From Synechocystis sp. PCC 7509 (GTDB taxonomy: Bacteria > Cyanobacteriota > Cyanobacteriia > Cyanobacteriales > Chroococcidiopsidaceae), in the NCBI RefSeq assembly GCF_000332075.2, contig NZ_ALVU02000001.1, positions 1,197,193-1,261,192 on the forward strand: a stretch of 64,000 nt of DNA, given 5' to 3'. The position numbers were made by a program, and so were the translations under genes. Shown here in pieces: positions 1 to 8,744 of this stretch. Positions within the stretch are counted from its first letter, which is position 1. Each line of letters opens with the position of its first letter. The notes beneath the pieces are model-generated. The model saw only the letters and a program-made list of their open reading frames with translations, had not been told where the DNA came from and did no database searches.

Positions 1-986
1 TTATCGATCAGCTTGCGAGGCTTCCAATCAGCACTCTGGAGATCCACTACGGTCAGTGTGTTGCCCAGTGAAATGGGTGTGGAAACGATCGCGACGTAAC
101 GCCCGTCTTCGGTGATGCTCAAGGTGTGCAGCATATTCGGCTGATCCGGGTTTGTATAGACCAGTCGATCTTGCGCCTGGGGGGTGCCGATCGCATGAAA
201 ATAGACGGCATGGTTGGCTACGCTCGCTTGGGATTCGATGCCCTGCTTCGGTTCAGGGTAACGGGTGTAGAAAAAGCCAAACCCATCCTTAGTCCATGCG
301 ATGCTGGTGAATCTCGCCCATTTCACCTCATCGTTGAGTACCTTGCCCGTGTTTACGTCCAGCACTCGAATCGTGCGCCAGTCTGTGCCGCCATCCTGCA
401 CCGCATAAGCCACGCGCTTACCGTTGTCGGAAGCTGACCACTCGGCAAGTGCGATCGCCCCGTCCTCTGCCCAACTATTGGGATCGATCAGTACGCGCCC
501 TGCGCCATCCACACTGTCACGGACATAGAGAACCGGTTGGCTCTGAAGTCCGAAATTATGGAGGTAGAAATACCGTCCGCCCTTTTTGACCGGAATAGAG
601 AACCGCTCATAGTTGTACAACTGCTTCAGTCGGTTCTTGAAGATATCTCGACTCAGCAGCGTATTGAGATGAGCATTGGTGACTTTGTTCTGCGATTCGA
701 CCCAGGCGGCGACTTCCTTGTCGTTGCGGACATCGTTTTCCAGCCAGCGATAGGGGTCAGCGATTGCCTGCCCAAAATGTTCCAGGGCGACATCGACTCG
801 CTTGGTATCAGGATAGGCGATCGTAGACATCATTGCTGTAGACTCCGTGCAGGCGGAGGCGAAGTGGGTAGTAAAGAGCAGCGCGATCGCGAAAAGGGCG
901 GTGCGGCGCAGTGGTTGATATGAGAGTCGAAATCCAAAGAGGTCGAATTTCAGTGTTTTTTGTCGTGATTTTGCAGTTTTGAACAT
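1..986 (-). CDS. Prolyl oligopeptidase family serine peptidase (S9A), N-terminal part
   Basis: The minus strand is open from an ATG at 986 to the window edge, giving about 328 codons; the C-terminal catalytic domain lies outside. The N-terminus has a basic stretch, a hydrophobic run and then FASAC, which looks like a signal peptide and possibly a lipobox. The mature part begins YPDTKRVDVALEHFG and ADPYRWLEND, the usual start of S9A prolyl endopeptidases, followed by beta-propeller sequence such as VRDSVDGAGRVLIDPN and WTKDGFGFFYTRYPEP. The family cleaves after proline in short peptides; an exported location is inferred from the leader. The Ser-Asp-His triad cannot be checked here. The gene is GC-rich compared with the core genes further right. 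Confidence 0.9.
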   Translation of the reverse strand, partial: MFKTAKSRQKTLKFDLFGFRLSYQPLRRTALFAIALLFTTHFASACTESTAMMSTIAYPDTKRVDVALEHFGQAIADPYRWLENDVRNDKEVAAWVESQNKVTNAHLNTLLSRDIFKNRLKQLYNYERFSIPVKKGGRYFYLHNFGLQSQPVLYVRDSVDGAGRVLIDPNSWAEDGAIALAEWSASDNGKRVAYAVQDGGTDWRTIRVLDVNTGKVLNDEVKWARFTSIAWTKDGFGFFYTRYPEPKQGIESQASVANHAVYFHAIGTPQAQDRLVYTNPDQPNMLHTLSITEDGRYVAIVSTPISLGNTLTVVDLQSADWKPRKLID

Positions 987-1251
987 ATCATTGACCTACG
1001 TAACAAAAGGGTTGACCGTAACTACCTGGGTTAAAAGATCGCAAGTAGGTAAACAAAATTAATTACATTGTTTTCACCAAATTCTTTCAGCACCTTCTCA
1101 AGAGACTGAACTACGCTTTGCCAGCTTCGATGAACACTTGCTAGTTATGCGTACTTATATTTTGGTTAACTATTTAGAAGCAATTAGTTTCCAAGTTGCG
1201 ATCTACGCTTCGCTATCGCATCGAATCAGCCCGCACCGCTGAACTGCTGGT

Positions 1252-1611
1252 TTAATCCTTGACCCCGGTTTTGATGACGAAAGCCCTTAATTCGACAATC
1301 TTACCGTCGCGAAAACGCCAGATATCACAGTACGAGTAATCAGCCGCCTTCCCGTCTTCATCCTTCATTGTGATGTCGCCGAGTGCCGTGACGAAATCAC
1401 CCTCGGCGATGAAGTTAGCGACCATAAACTTTGGCGGCTCTACGTATGTCGTCGCCATCCATTGGCGAACAGATTCTTTTCCTTTAAGGGTCTTGTCGCC
1501 TACAAACGTCCAATGCGTGTCGTCGGCGCAGAATGACAAGAATCCTTCATAGTTGCCCTCAGCGATCGCCGCGTTTGCCTCTTCTAAAATTGCTTTATTG
1601 TTCTCTGACAT
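1252..1611 (-). CDS. SnoaL-like / NTF2-fold protein
   Basis: A 119-residue protein, full length for the SnoaL/ketosteroid-isomerase-like (NTF2) superfamily. The helix-rich start, the DDTHWTFVG segment, the GKESVRQWM helix and the closing strands ending WRFRDGKIVELRAFV are typical. Members include small cyclases, isomerases and stress proteins; the substrate cannot be told from sequence. The start is supported by AGGAG eight bases before the ATG. It lies 66 bases after a RidA-like gene on the same strand, so the two may share a transcript. A decayed copy of its 5' part lies at about 12315-12410. Confidence 0.85.
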   Translation of the reverse strand: MSENNKAILEEANAAIAEGNYEGFLSFCADDTHWTFVGDKTLKGKESVRQWMATTYVEPPKFMVANFIAEGDFVTALGDITMKDEDGKAADYSYCDIWRFRDGKIVELRAFVIKTGVKD

Positions 1612-1677
1612 CTGAATCTCTCCTTTGTTTAAATGGATGCTTTAACGGAGCAGTCTCTGCTGCCACTGATGCGAAAC

Positions 1678-2079
1678 TCACGGAATAATTGCAGTAACGC
1701 GGATTTCAATCCGCATCGTTGGAAGTGCAAGAGCCGCGACTCCTACCTCTGTCCAAATTGGGGCATGGTTGGGCATATAATGACGAAATAGCCTGACCAT
1801 CACATCGTTAACCTCCGGGGGAAACCCGCCAACATGGTAAGAATTGACATGGACAACAGGCTCCCAACCCGCCCCGGCAGCTGCCAAGGTTCGCTCTAAG
1901 TTCCGAAACGCCTGAGCAATCTCGTCCGCAAGCGATTCGGGAGTTTGCAGATTGTCATCCACCCCGCCTTGACCTGATGTCTCCACTCGATTGCCAATTT
2001 TTATCGCCTGAGAGTAATGCAATCCATTCAACTGGCGTTCCCCATAACCGGGGGTGACAAAAAATTCGGGTTTATTCAT
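1678..2079 (-). CDS. RidA (YjgF/YER057c/UK114) family protein lacking the catalytic arginine
   Basis: A 133-residue Rid-superfamily protein: GNRVETSGQGGVDDN near the start, a central helix AQAFRNLERTLAAAG, and a C-terminal IEIRVTAII strand. In RidA enamine deaminases an arginine in the motif PARSCVEV (Arg105 of E. coli RidA) binds the substrate carboxylate. Here the equivalent stretch is HAPIWTEV, without arginine, so classical 2-aminoacrylate deaminase activity is doubtful; a Rid4-7-like or other role is more likely. GGAG seven bases before the ATG supports the start. It is probably transcribed together with the following SnoaL gene. Confidence 0.88.
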   Translation of the reverse strand: MNKPEFFVTPGYGERQLNGLHYSQAIKIGNRVETSGQGGVDDNLQTPESLADEIAQAFRNLERTLAAAGAGWEPVVHVNSYHVGGFPPEVNDVMVRLFRHYMPNHAPIWTEVGVAALALPTMRIEIRVTAIIP

Positions 2080-2158
2080 GATGTTTCTCCGTTCAGTACG
2101 TTTGACTATATTTCGCGCTGCTAAGACGAGTTCGTTTCGGTATCGTCTGATTTATACA

Positions 2159-2515
2159 CTAATGTTCAGAATTTACTTGCCATGTAACAACAATGATTTC
2201 TGCAAACAGTAAGACAACTAATAGCCGCGAAAACGCTCGTAAAATGGCTTCCATCGTCCAGTTCTGACTCTGAACATCCCAGAGCATCCAAACAATGTTC
2301 ACTCCAATCACCAACCAGGGTAGAATTACCACTGAATTCCGTTTGCGATAGAAGCGGCTCGTCGTCTCGCGCCAAAAATTGATCACCTGTATCGTTCTAC
2401 TTTCGATCCACTGATTGACAGCACTCACAACCTCAGAGAAGGATTCATAATCGGAAGCTCCGCCGAAGGGTACTCGTTCAGTAATCCGAGGTGCAAAATC
2501 TTTGCACTTAATCAT
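2159..2515 (-). CDS. Small two-TM protein of unknown function
   Basis: A protein of about 118 residues starting at the ATG at 2515, preceded by AGGTGG. The N-terminal half (CKDFAPRI, then SFSEVVSAVNQWIESRTIQVIN) resembles a small soluble domain common in cyanobacteria that usually runs to IQVINVETVV. After IQVIN it switches to a basic stretch and two hydrophobic segments (VVILPWLVIGVNIVWMLW and RLLVVLLFAEIIVVTW), predicting a membrane-anchored protein with its N-terminus in the cytosol. Function unknown. Similarity to the cyanobacterial family is from memory of its general pattern, so the assignment is tentative. Confidence 0.6.
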   Translation of the reverse strand: MIKCKDFAPRITERVPFGGASDYESFSEVVSAVNQWIESRTIQVINFWRETTSRFYRKRNSVVILPWLVIGVNIVWMLWDVQSQNWTMEAILRAFSRLLVVLLFAEIIVVTWQVNSEH

Positions 2516-2608
2516 TTGATCCACCACCTTGAAACTGTAAAGTTGACCATCACTTCAAGAAACTATCGTGATTTGATTTGTTTATATAAAAGGGCGGTAG
2601 GCGTAAAA

Positions 2609-2629
2609 CTCAGTCGCTTCAGCGCTGAG
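2609..2629. repeat. Imperfect hairpin, left copy
   Basis: The arms CTCAG-T-CGC and GCGCTGAG form an eight-pair stem interrupted by one bulged T with loop TTCA. The core TCAGCGCTGA is a perfect 10-nt palindrome. Identical core to the copy at 3022-3042. Confidence 0.75.
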
Positions 2630-3021
2630 ATATAAACGACGCGAGGGATTTTAATCCCCTTGGTCTTCGGTAACAGGTGTGCTATAATATACACAAAAGC
2701 GGCGATAACTCTTAAAACAGCCAGGATGTCTAAGGACTCCGCGCACCTTGAAAACTGAAGATAGGGGGTTCTACTAGGAAATATAGCTCTAGTAGGTAAA
2801 ATCTTTAAGCACCAAGCAGAGAGAACAATAATCAGTTCTTTGCCGTACCGTAGGGCATACGGGAACGTACTTCTGTAAGGGAGTAAAACGCTTTTGGAGA
2901 GTACGATCTCTGCATCGAATTGAGCTAGGCTAGGCATTTGGTATTTAGGTACGGGTGAACAGGTTTAGGTATTGCTTGCAAAAGACAATTTGAGGTAAGT
3001 CGGCTCGATGAATTAAGAATT

Positions 3022-3042
3022 TCAGTCGCTTCAGCGCTGAGA
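3022..3042. repeat. Imperfect hairpin, right copy
   Basis: Same hairpin as at 2609-2629 in the same orientation. It directly abuts the flank (GATCGATTCACTG from 3051) of the duplicated SDR unit that follows. Confidence 0.75.
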
Positions 3043-3088
3043 GTGTCAAAGATCGATTCACTGTGATTCCACCATCAAGAATCAAAAA

Positions 3089-3844
3089 TTAACTCGCTGT
3101 ATATCCGCCATCAATCGTTAAGGGTTGTCCCGTAATATAGCTGGCAGCATCAGAGCAGAGAAAGACAACTGCTAGAGCGACTTCTTCTGCTTGAGCAATG
3201 CGACCCATCGGCACCATCGCTGTAAGATCGTCAGCCGTGATGCCCATTTTCATCAAGGCACGATCGAAACCCTCAGTCGCAATGCTGCCAGGATTCACCG
3301 CATTAATCCGAATGCCCTGCTTGGCATAGTCAAGTGCTGCCGATCTCGTTAACCCCATGACTGCATATTTACTCGCAACGTAAGGAGATGACCCTGAAAG
3401 ACCAATCAACCCTAAAATTGAGGAGTTATTAACAATCGCGCCCGATCCTTGAGTCAGCATTTACTCAATTTCATATTTCATGTATAAAAATAGTCATCGC
3501 ACGTTAATCGCCATGAGGTTGTCAAAATCCTCGATCGATTGCTCGTGTAGTGGTTTTCCGGGTGATACAACGCCTGCATTATTAAAGGCACAATCGATTC
3601 GTCCATAGGTTTCAACTGTTTTTTGAACTAACGCTTGGATATCTGCTTCATTTGAAGCATCTGAATGAACATATAAACATTCAGCACCCGTTTCACGAAT
3701 CAGTTTGGCGGTTTTTTCGCCTTCTACGTCGCCTCTGCCTGAGAATACTACTTTTGCTCCGGCAGCACCGAATGCGATCGCGGTTGCTCGACCAATTCCT
3801 GAAGTTCCGCCAGTGACTAGCGCCACTTTATCCTGAAGTATCAT
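3089..3844 (-). pseudogene. SDR family oxidoreductase broken by two in-frame stop codons
   Basis: The two halves read in the same frame: 3844-3497 ([13 protein letters not shown] ... FDNLMAINVR) and 3460-3089 ([14 protein letters not shown] ... [14 protein letters not shown]). Between them one TGA (3494-3496) and one TAA (3461-3463) replace what in the intact paralogue at 4881-5636 is Gly and Gln. There is no frameshift. The cofactor motif [12 protein letters not shown], the catalytic YVASK and the C-terminal GGY tail are all intact, so inactivation looks recent. The TGA is one base from GGA and the TAA one base from CAA. It is flanked by the same sequences as the paralogue and was probably formed by tandem duplication. 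Confidence 0.9.
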
Positions 3845-3888
3845 TCTATTTCTCCTAAAATCTAAGTCCGGTTGTTCTTTCTTGAAAT
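3813..3888. repeat. Direct repeat: SDR 5' end plus leader, copy 1
   Basis: Covers the first codons of the broken SDR gene and its upstream leader (TTCTATTTCTCCTAAAATC, then AAGTCCGGTTGTTC). It recurs almost unchanged at 4773-4848. The two copies bracket the CPBP protease gene. Confidence 0.85.
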
Positions 3889-3915
3889 AATCGTGAAATC
3901 GCTTTAGAAAAAAGC

Positions 3916-4707
3916 TTAGACAAATCTTGCAAGCATTAGGCTAAGAGCAAAGGAAAAGGCATGAAAGCTGACATGGGATAACATCGCAGCCTCAAGCGAG
4001 TATTGCCAAAAGAGCCAACCAAAAGCAATGCCACCAATCCCATTTAGTAATATCGCTCGGATAATCACAAGCGGAGTGAGTGGAACTATCACGGCAGTTG
4101 CGGGCAGGTGTAAAAGTCCAAATACCAGCGCTGCTAGCACAATCGCACCTTGGTATATTCCTTGGCTTGGCAACGTAATACCTTGTTTTAAGACTTTCCA
4201 CGCTATCCAAACAAGCAGCGACATTAAGCCCCAGCGCATCAGAATTTCCTCAGTGATGCCGCCATAAAGCATTGCTGTAAGCGAACTCAGCCAATCCGGT
4301 TCTGTGTTATTGGATGTCTGTAGCGCTTCAGGTAGAGCAGGTTTCATGAACCGATCGAGTAACAGGAGAACGATCATTGTCGCTGCACCCACACCCAAGC
4401 TCCATTTCATCTCAATGACAGAATATGGAATCTTAGGGGTATGAAGTACCCAGTAGTCAATCAAATGTGAGCGTAATCCAACGCGATAGGCACAGCCAAT
4501 TCCGATCAGAATGCTGATTGCCAGTAGAAATGTAAGCTGTAGTCCTTGCAGCAGCATTAAAACCCACAGTGGCGGAACTTTTGCCAGTCTTTCTGGAGAC
4601 AGTTTTGCCAACTGTTGCTCAACTAATGGAACCGACGTAATCGTAAGCATTGCAATTCCCGCAATGCCCAACACAAATAGAATCCCAAATTGTTTCAAAA
4701 CTGCCAT
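3916..4707 (-). CDS. CPBP family intramembrane glutamic endopeptidase (CAAX protease-like)
   Basis: About 263 residues from the ATG at 4707 (GGAG nine bases upstream); an upstream ATG at 4770 would add 21 residues but starts at the edge of the duplicated SDR fragment. Several hydrophobic helices are visible. The family motifs are present: EEILMR (EExxxR) and FGLLH (FxxxH); the last motif reads HVSFH, so the usual HxxxN is altered at its final position. Members are membrane proteases or maturation factors, some acting in bacteriocin immunity. The gene is inserted between two copies of the SDR leader repeat, which suggests it arrived or was duplicated with that unit. Confidence 0.85.
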   Translation of the reverse strand: MAVLKQFGILFVLGIAGIAMLTITSVPLVEQQLAKLSPERLAKVPPLWVLMLLQGLQLTFLLAISILIGIGCAYRVGLRSHLIDYWVLHTPKIPYSVIEMKWSLGVGAATMIVLLLLDRFMKPALPEALQTSNNTEPDWLSSLTAMLYGGITEEILMRWGLMSLLVWIAWKVLKQGITLPSQGIYQGAIVLAALVFGLLHLPATAVIVPLTPLVIIRAILLNGIGGIAFGWLFWQYSLEAAMLSHVSFHAFSFALSLMLARFV

Positions 4708-4772
4708 TGATTCAATCTCCAGAGACATCAGAATACTGGGTAGACACAATGCCAATATAGAGAATGACAACT

Positions 4773-4848
4773 GGTGACTAACGCCACCTTATTCTGAAGT
4801 ATCATTCTATTTCTCCTAAAATCAAGTCCGGTTGTTCTCTCTTGAAAT
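4773..4848. repeat. Direct repeat: SDR 5' end plus leader, copy 2 (gene fragment)
   Basis: About 76 bases nearly identical to 3813-3888. It holds a minus-strand ATG and roughly ten codons of an SDR N-terminus with the same leader, then stops at the CPBP gene. Immediately rightward starts the 3' flank of the intact SDR, which is the junction expected of a tandem array. Confidence 0.85.
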
Positions 4849-4880
4849 GGATCGATTCACTGTGAGTCCACAATCAAAAA

Positions 4881-5636
4881 TCAACTCGCTGTATATCCGC
4901 CATCGATCGTTAAGGGTTGTCCCGTAATATAGCTGGCAGCATCAGAGCAGAGAAACACAACCGCTTGAGCAATTTCTTTTGGCTGACCGACGCGATTCAT
5001 CGGCACCATAGACCCTAAATCGTCAAACGTAATGCCCATCTGGTCAGCGCTACGAGCCATTAGGTCAGTTGCAATGGGACCAGGATTGACGGCATTGATC
5101 CGAATGCCCTGTTTGGCATAATCAAGGGCAGCCGATCGCGTCAGCCCCATCACCGCGTGTTTGCTGGCAACGTAGGGCGATATCCCCGGAAGCGCAACCA
5201 GACCATTGGTTGACGAATTGTTCACGATCGCGCCTGCGCCCTGGGTTAGCATCTGTTGAATTTCATATTTCATACAGAGAAACAGCCCTCGCGCATTGAT
5301 CGACATAATCTTGTCAAAATCCTCGATCGATTGTTCGTGCAGTGGCTTAACAGCAAGATCAATTCCAGCATTGTTAAAGGCACAATCGAGTCTGCCGTAA
5401 GTTGCGATCGCTTTTTGCACCAAGGCTTGCACATCCGCTTCACTCGATACATCTGATTTCACAAATAAGCATTCCGCTCCAGTCTCGCGAATCAAATCAG
5501 CAGTTTCTTCACCTTCGGTGCTGCGTATGTCCGAGAAGACAACTTTTGCACCCGCAGCACCGAATGCGATCGCAGTTGCTCGACCAATTCCCGATGCACC
5601 TCCAGTAACTAATGCTACTTTATCTTGCAGTATCAT
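4881..5636 (-). CDS. SDR family NAD(P)-dependent oxidoreductase
   Basis: 251 residues from the ATG at 5636, chosen because AGGAG sits eight bases upstream and the protein then begins [13 protein letters not shown] as in its paralogue. Classical [11 protein letters not shown] cofactor motif, D after the second strand, NNAG, catalytic Ser in NNSS, YVASK, and the C-terminal [11 protein letters not shown]. This layout is typical of glucose-1-dehydrogenase-like and 2,5-dichloro-type SDRs; the substrate is unknown. It is the intact partner of the pseudogene at 3089-3844 and shares both flanks with it. Confidence 0.9.
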   Translation of the reverse strand: MILQDKVALVTGGASGIGRATAIAFGAAGAKVVFSDIRSTEGEETADLIRETGAECLFVKSDVSSEADVQALVQKAIATYGRLDCAFNNAGIDLAVKPLHEQSIEDFDKIMSINARGLFLCMKYEIQQMLTQGAGAIVNNSSTNGLVALPGISPYVASKHAVMGLTRSAALDYAKQGIRINAVNPGPIATDLMARSADQMGITFDDLGSMVPMNRVGQPKEIAQAVVFLCSDAASYITGQPLTIDGGYTAS

Positions 5637-5724
5637 CCTGTTTCTCCTGTTCCAATCAATATTGACCTTCCGCACACAATCAAACTCCGATCCCTTTAGC
5701 AATTACCAACGCCGTGAAGCTAGT

Positions 5725-6693
5725 CTAATTTTCTGTAAATTTCAGCACAATTTTGCCCCGTGTTCCTCCCTGCTCTAGACGCTGATGTGCCAGAACGACC
5801 TGATCCCAAGAAAATACTGAATCAATCACTGGGCGAAGCTGATGACGCTCGATTAGTTTTGTCAAAGCCTCTAATTTTGCTCGATACTGAGGTGTAAGAA
5901 CAAAATGAATCGTCAGATTCTTGCCCCAAGCTTCAAGGAGCGATTGCGGTATTGCAATGTCTACAATGCTTATAAGCCTACCGAAGGGACGAATGATTTG
6001 TAGACTACGCTGAATTGTTTCTCCGCCGATCGTATCTAGAACTAAATCCACACCCAGTCCATTTGTTTCTTGACGAATGACTTCTACGTAATCTTCATTT
6101 TTGTAATCAATCACTCGATCTGCGCCCAGTTCTGTCACGAAATCTCGGTTTCTAGAACTACACGTTGCAAAAACGTATGCCCCTATTGCTTTGGCGAGTT
6201 GAACTGCGATCGAACCAACTCCACCCGCACCCGCATGGATGAGAACTGTTTCACCAACTTGTAGATTGCCCCTAGTCACTAGACAATCCCAAGCAGTTCC
6301 GCCTGCAAGCGGAAAAGAAGCTGCTTCAATGTGCGATAGATTTGCAGGCTTCAATGCAATAATCGCTGCATCAGCCACATGATACTGAGCGTAGCTACCG
6401 AATTCTCCAAAAACTTGCGGCGAGTAATACACGTTGTCTCCCACCTTGAAATCAGTCACAGCTTCGCCAATTGCCTCAATCACCCCTGAAACATCGACTC
6501 CAAGGATGGCGGGTAATCGAACCAGTTCCTTGTAATCACCACGACGAGTTTGGTAATCGATCGGGTTAATCGAGGTTGCACAAACTCTGACTAACACCTG
6601 ATGCGCCTTCAGTGTTGGTGTGGGAACAGTTTGAATCTCAAACTTCTCAGCATCACCAAACGCAGTTAATACGGCTGCTTTCATAGATTCCAT
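5725..6693 (-). CDS. Zinc-independent quinone oxidoreductase-like MDR protein
   Basis: 322 residues from the ATG at 6693 (GGAG upstream); an earlier in-frame start at 6765 lacks such support. Medium-chain dehydrogenase/reductase fold: N-terminal GroES-like domain (VLVRVCATSINPIDYQTRRG), Rossmann motif HAGAGGVGSIAVQLAK, and the closing GKIVLKF. The zinc-binding cysteines of alcohol dehydrogenases are missing, as in NADPH:quinone reductases. It would act in the cytosol on quinones or enones. Its stop lies about 90 bases from the start of the SDR gene, so the two may form one transcript. Confidence 0.88.
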   Translation of the reverse strand: MESMKAAVLTAFGDAEKFEIQTVPTPTLKAHQVLVRVCATSINPIDYQTRRGDYKELVRLPAILGVDVSGVIEAIGEAVTDFKVGDNVYYSPQVFGEFGSYAQYHVADAAIIALKPANLSHIEAASFPLAGGTAWDCLVTRGNLQVGETVLIHAGAGGVGSIAVQLAKAIGAYVFATCSSRNRDFVTELGADRVIDYKNEDYVEVIRQETNGLGVDLVLDTIGGETIQRSLQIIRPFGRLISIVDIAIPQSLLEAWGKNLTIHFVLTPQYRAKLEALTKLIERHQLRPVIDSVFSWDQVVLAHQRLEQGGTRGKIVLKFTEN

Positions 6694-6900
6694 CTGTGCC
6701 AACTCTCCTTGATTTAGAATAAACAGTGGTTCTCGCTTCGTTGAAATTCTGGATGTTATCGGCAACTTGGAGGAATATCGTCAAGATCGGCGCTAAATCC
6801 TTGAGGTAGGAATTTTGATGCGTGAGTTGAAACGTAGCCCAACACGGCGTTGGGCGTGCCGTTGTACAAACCGGACTTCACACTACCAGCACTGGACTGT

Positions 6901-7287
6901 TCAGAACATCGTGTTATCGTTAGCCGACGATTTCGGGACGGTCTGAAGCACGTCCCAATGCTCGACTATCTTGCCTTTATCATCCAGGCGGAAGATGTCG
7001 ATGCCCGCCCAGTCGTTGTCGCTTGGCCATTGCTGGTAGCAATGCAAGACTACATAATCGCCTTCAGCGAAAACGCGCTTAAACTGGACGCACTTGCCCG
7101 GATATTCTTTCGCCATCCTCTCGAAATATTCGATGAAAGCCTGCTTCCCGTCGGCTACTGCTGGGTTGTGCTGGATGTACACATCGCCGACATATTTCTC
7201 GACGGCTTCTGCGGGCTGACACTGATTGAACATCAGGTCATAAAATGCCGTGACCGTCTGTTTGTTCTGCTCAAGTTTATCCGTCAT
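6901..7287 (-). CDS. SnoaL-like / NTF2-fold protein
   Basis: 128 residues: helix [14 protein letters not shown], then [19 protein letters not shown], and a C-terminal [18 protein letters not shown] strand. This is the pattern of the SnoaL-like polyketide cyclase/aldol-condensation group (COG4922 type). Substrate unknown. The gene is GC-rich compared with cyanobacterial neighbours. GAGG lies upstream of the ATG. Spacing to both neighbours contains inverted repeats (see findings). Confidence 0.87.
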   Translation of the reverse strand: MTDKLEQNKQTVTAFYDLMFNQCQPAEAVEKYVGDVYIQHNPAVADGKQAFIEYFERMAKEYPGKCVQFKRVFAEGDYVVLHCYQQWPSDNDWAGIDIFRLDDKGKIVEHWDVLQTVPKSSANDNTMF

Positions 7288-7417
7288 CCGTTCTACACCT
7301 CACATTACCCGAAACGCCCAGCGGCTCAAATCAGCGGCAAAGAAACTCAAACGTAGCACTAGCAGCTTGAAACCGTCTGCTGCATTGTTAGGTGACCGCT
7401 CTGGACACAGCACCCAT

Positions 7418-7741
7418 TTAGATTGACGTGAGGACGAAAACTGCTCGCGGAACTGCATAGAATGGTTCGCTGCGTTCCAGGTACCTCTGGTAGAAGGGTA
7501 GTTGCAGGATCTCGTTTAGGTACTCGTTTCCGTTACGCCAGCGCTCGGACAGCACAAACATCCCAGGCTGATCGGCGACCTCACCGACCTCAAGTGAGAT
7601 GCACGCTTCCAAACGGCGGGCTTGAGGCAATATCTCCCGGAGTTCCATCAAGAAGTCCTCGCGGTACTCAGGCTGAATCATGAGCGTGTTACTCATCATC
7701 AGTTCTTTATCAGAGACTTGTGGCATCTTTTCCTGTGGCAC
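7418..7741 (-). CDS. Antibiotic biosynthesis monooxygenase (ABM) domain protein
   Basis: About 107 residues, starting at a GTG at 7741 with GGAG eight bases before it; an ATG five codons later is possible. A single ABM/dimeric ferredoxin-like domain: MIQPEYREDFLMELREILPQ, then ACISLEVGEVADQPGMFVLSERW and NEYLNEILQLPFYQRYLE. Members are small cofactor-free quinol monooxygenases (YgiN-type) that act as dimers. It fits the oxidative/detoxification theme of the surrounding genes. GC-rich. Confidence 0.82.
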   Translation of the reverse strand: MPQEKMPQVSDKELMMSNTLMIQPEYREDFLMELREILPQARRLEACISLEVGEVADQPGMFVLSERWRNGNEYLNEILQLPFYQRYLERSEPFYAVPRAVFVLTSI

Positions 7742-7831
7742 GTGTGTTTCTCCTTCGACTCTGTTCGATGGGAAGTTTATAGATGGACTTTTACACGCGA
7801 TCGCGTAGTGCTTTTTAACTAGGAAGCGATC

Positions 7832-8587
7832 TTAGATTTGTGCCATGCCACCATCGACGAATAGCTCAATACCGTTTACAAAGCTGCTGTCATCTGAAGC
7901 CAGAAAGACAACGGCTTTGGCGATCTCATCGGGCGTGCCAACTCGTCCCAATGGGATATTGTTGGCTTGGCTCTTCACAAATTCTTTCATCTGCTCTTCA
8001 CTTAGTCCAAAGAGACTACTGTAAGCGGGAGTCGGAATGACACCAGGGCTAACCGCATTCACTCGAATCTGGCGGTCTTTGAGGTCGAGTATCCAGTTGC
8101 GGGCAAACGATCGCACGGCAGCTTTGGTGGCACTATATACGCTGAAAGCCGGGGTACCCAGGATGGAAGTAGTTGAGGCATTCAGGATGATGGAAGCACT
8201 CTCTGGCATCAGTGGCAGTGCCTTCTGCACAGTGAAAAGTAGACCCTTGACATTGGTGTTGAATGTTTTATCAAAGTGTTCTTCGGTAATCGAGCCAAGT
8301 GGGACGACTTCTCCACCGCCAGCATTGGCGAAGACTACATCGAGGTGTCCTTGCGCTTGCTCGATCTTGGCGAACAGGCGATCGAGGTCTGCCAGATTGG
8401 AGACATCGCTCTGAATGCCCATAACGTTCTTGCCAATCTCGCTTTCAGCCGCATCAAGTTCAGTCTGACGACGACCCGTGATAAAGACATAGGCACCTTC
8501 GGCAACGAATCGCTTGGCTGTGGCAAGCCCAATACCGCTGGTGCCACCAGTGACAAGCGCAACTTTTCCTGAGAGTTTTTGTGACAT
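7832..8587 (-). CDS. SDR family oxidoreductase
   Basis: 251 residues, full length for a classical [16 protein letters not shown], catalytic Ser in [17 protein letters not shown], and [11 protein letters not shown] near the end. Not closely similar to the SDR at 4881-5636. Its first codons and leader (8552-8595) are repeated almost exactly at 9301-9344, where a truncated SDR starts, showing that recombination has occurred at SDR 5' ends here. Substrate unknown. Confidence 0.9.
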   Translation of the reverse strand: MSQKLSGKVALVTGGTSGIGLATAKRFVAEGAYVFITGRRQTELDAAESEIGKNVMGIQSDVSNLADLDRLFAKIEQAQGHLDVVFANAGGGEVVPLGSITEEHFDKTFNTNVKGLLFTVQKALPLMPESASIILNASTTSILGTPAFSVYSATKAAVRSFARNWILDLKDRQIRVNAVSPGVIPTPAYSSLFGLSEEQMKEFVKSQANNIPLGRVGTPDEIAKAVVFLASDDSSFVNGIELFVDGGMAQI

Positions 8588-8595
8588 AGTGTTTT
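8552..8595. repeat. 44-bp direct repeat over an SDR start, copy 1
   Basis: Matches 9301-9344 with a single mismatch. It covers the start codon, about the first ten codons and the leader CATAGTGTTTT. Confidence 0.85.
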
Positions 8596-8744
8596 ACTGG
8601 GTATGTGATTACTAATGTGATGTCAAATCGGCAATTTACTTACCAATTACTAATAAGCCCGCGAATCGCTTCGCCCTGATGACAAATGCCGGGTCGGTCG
8701 AGTGCAGTGTCGGGTTATTCCGCCGCCCGCTCCGCCTGATAAAT

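Larger units (their letters stand above)
2609..3049. mobile_element. Transposase-free element bounded by IS200/IS605-type hairpins
   Basis: Two identical 20-nt stretches CAGTCGCTTCAGCGCTGAGA occur in the same orientation at 2611-2630 and 3023-3042. Each folds into a hairpin with a single unpaired T in the stem and a TTCA loop. Same-orientation imperfect hairpins with one bulged base are the known hallmark of IS200/IS605 element ends, and the right copy is followed by GTGTCAA, matching the TCAA-type cleavage site known for some of them. The roughly 390 bases between carry no tnpA or tnpB coding sequence, only a promoter-like GCTATAATATACAC and short stem-loops. It looks like a non-autonomous remnant. 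Confidence 0.6.

Noticed and set aside
126-923. Two plus-strand open frames
   Set aside because: They are antisense to the clearly homologous prolyl oligopeptidase reading on the minus strand.
2563-2937. Minus-strand open frame of 124 codons
   Set aside because: It spans the hairpin element, includes its repeat and has no recognisable protein features; the composition looks non-coding.
2600-3050. CRISPR array suspected from the repeated 20-mer
   Set aside because: Only two copies 412 bp apart, each forming a bulged hairpin, and no cas genes; IS200/IS605 ends fit better.
7462-8572. Several plus-strand open frames in the ABM-SDR region
   Set aside because: All are antisense to genes with clear families and ribosome binding sites.
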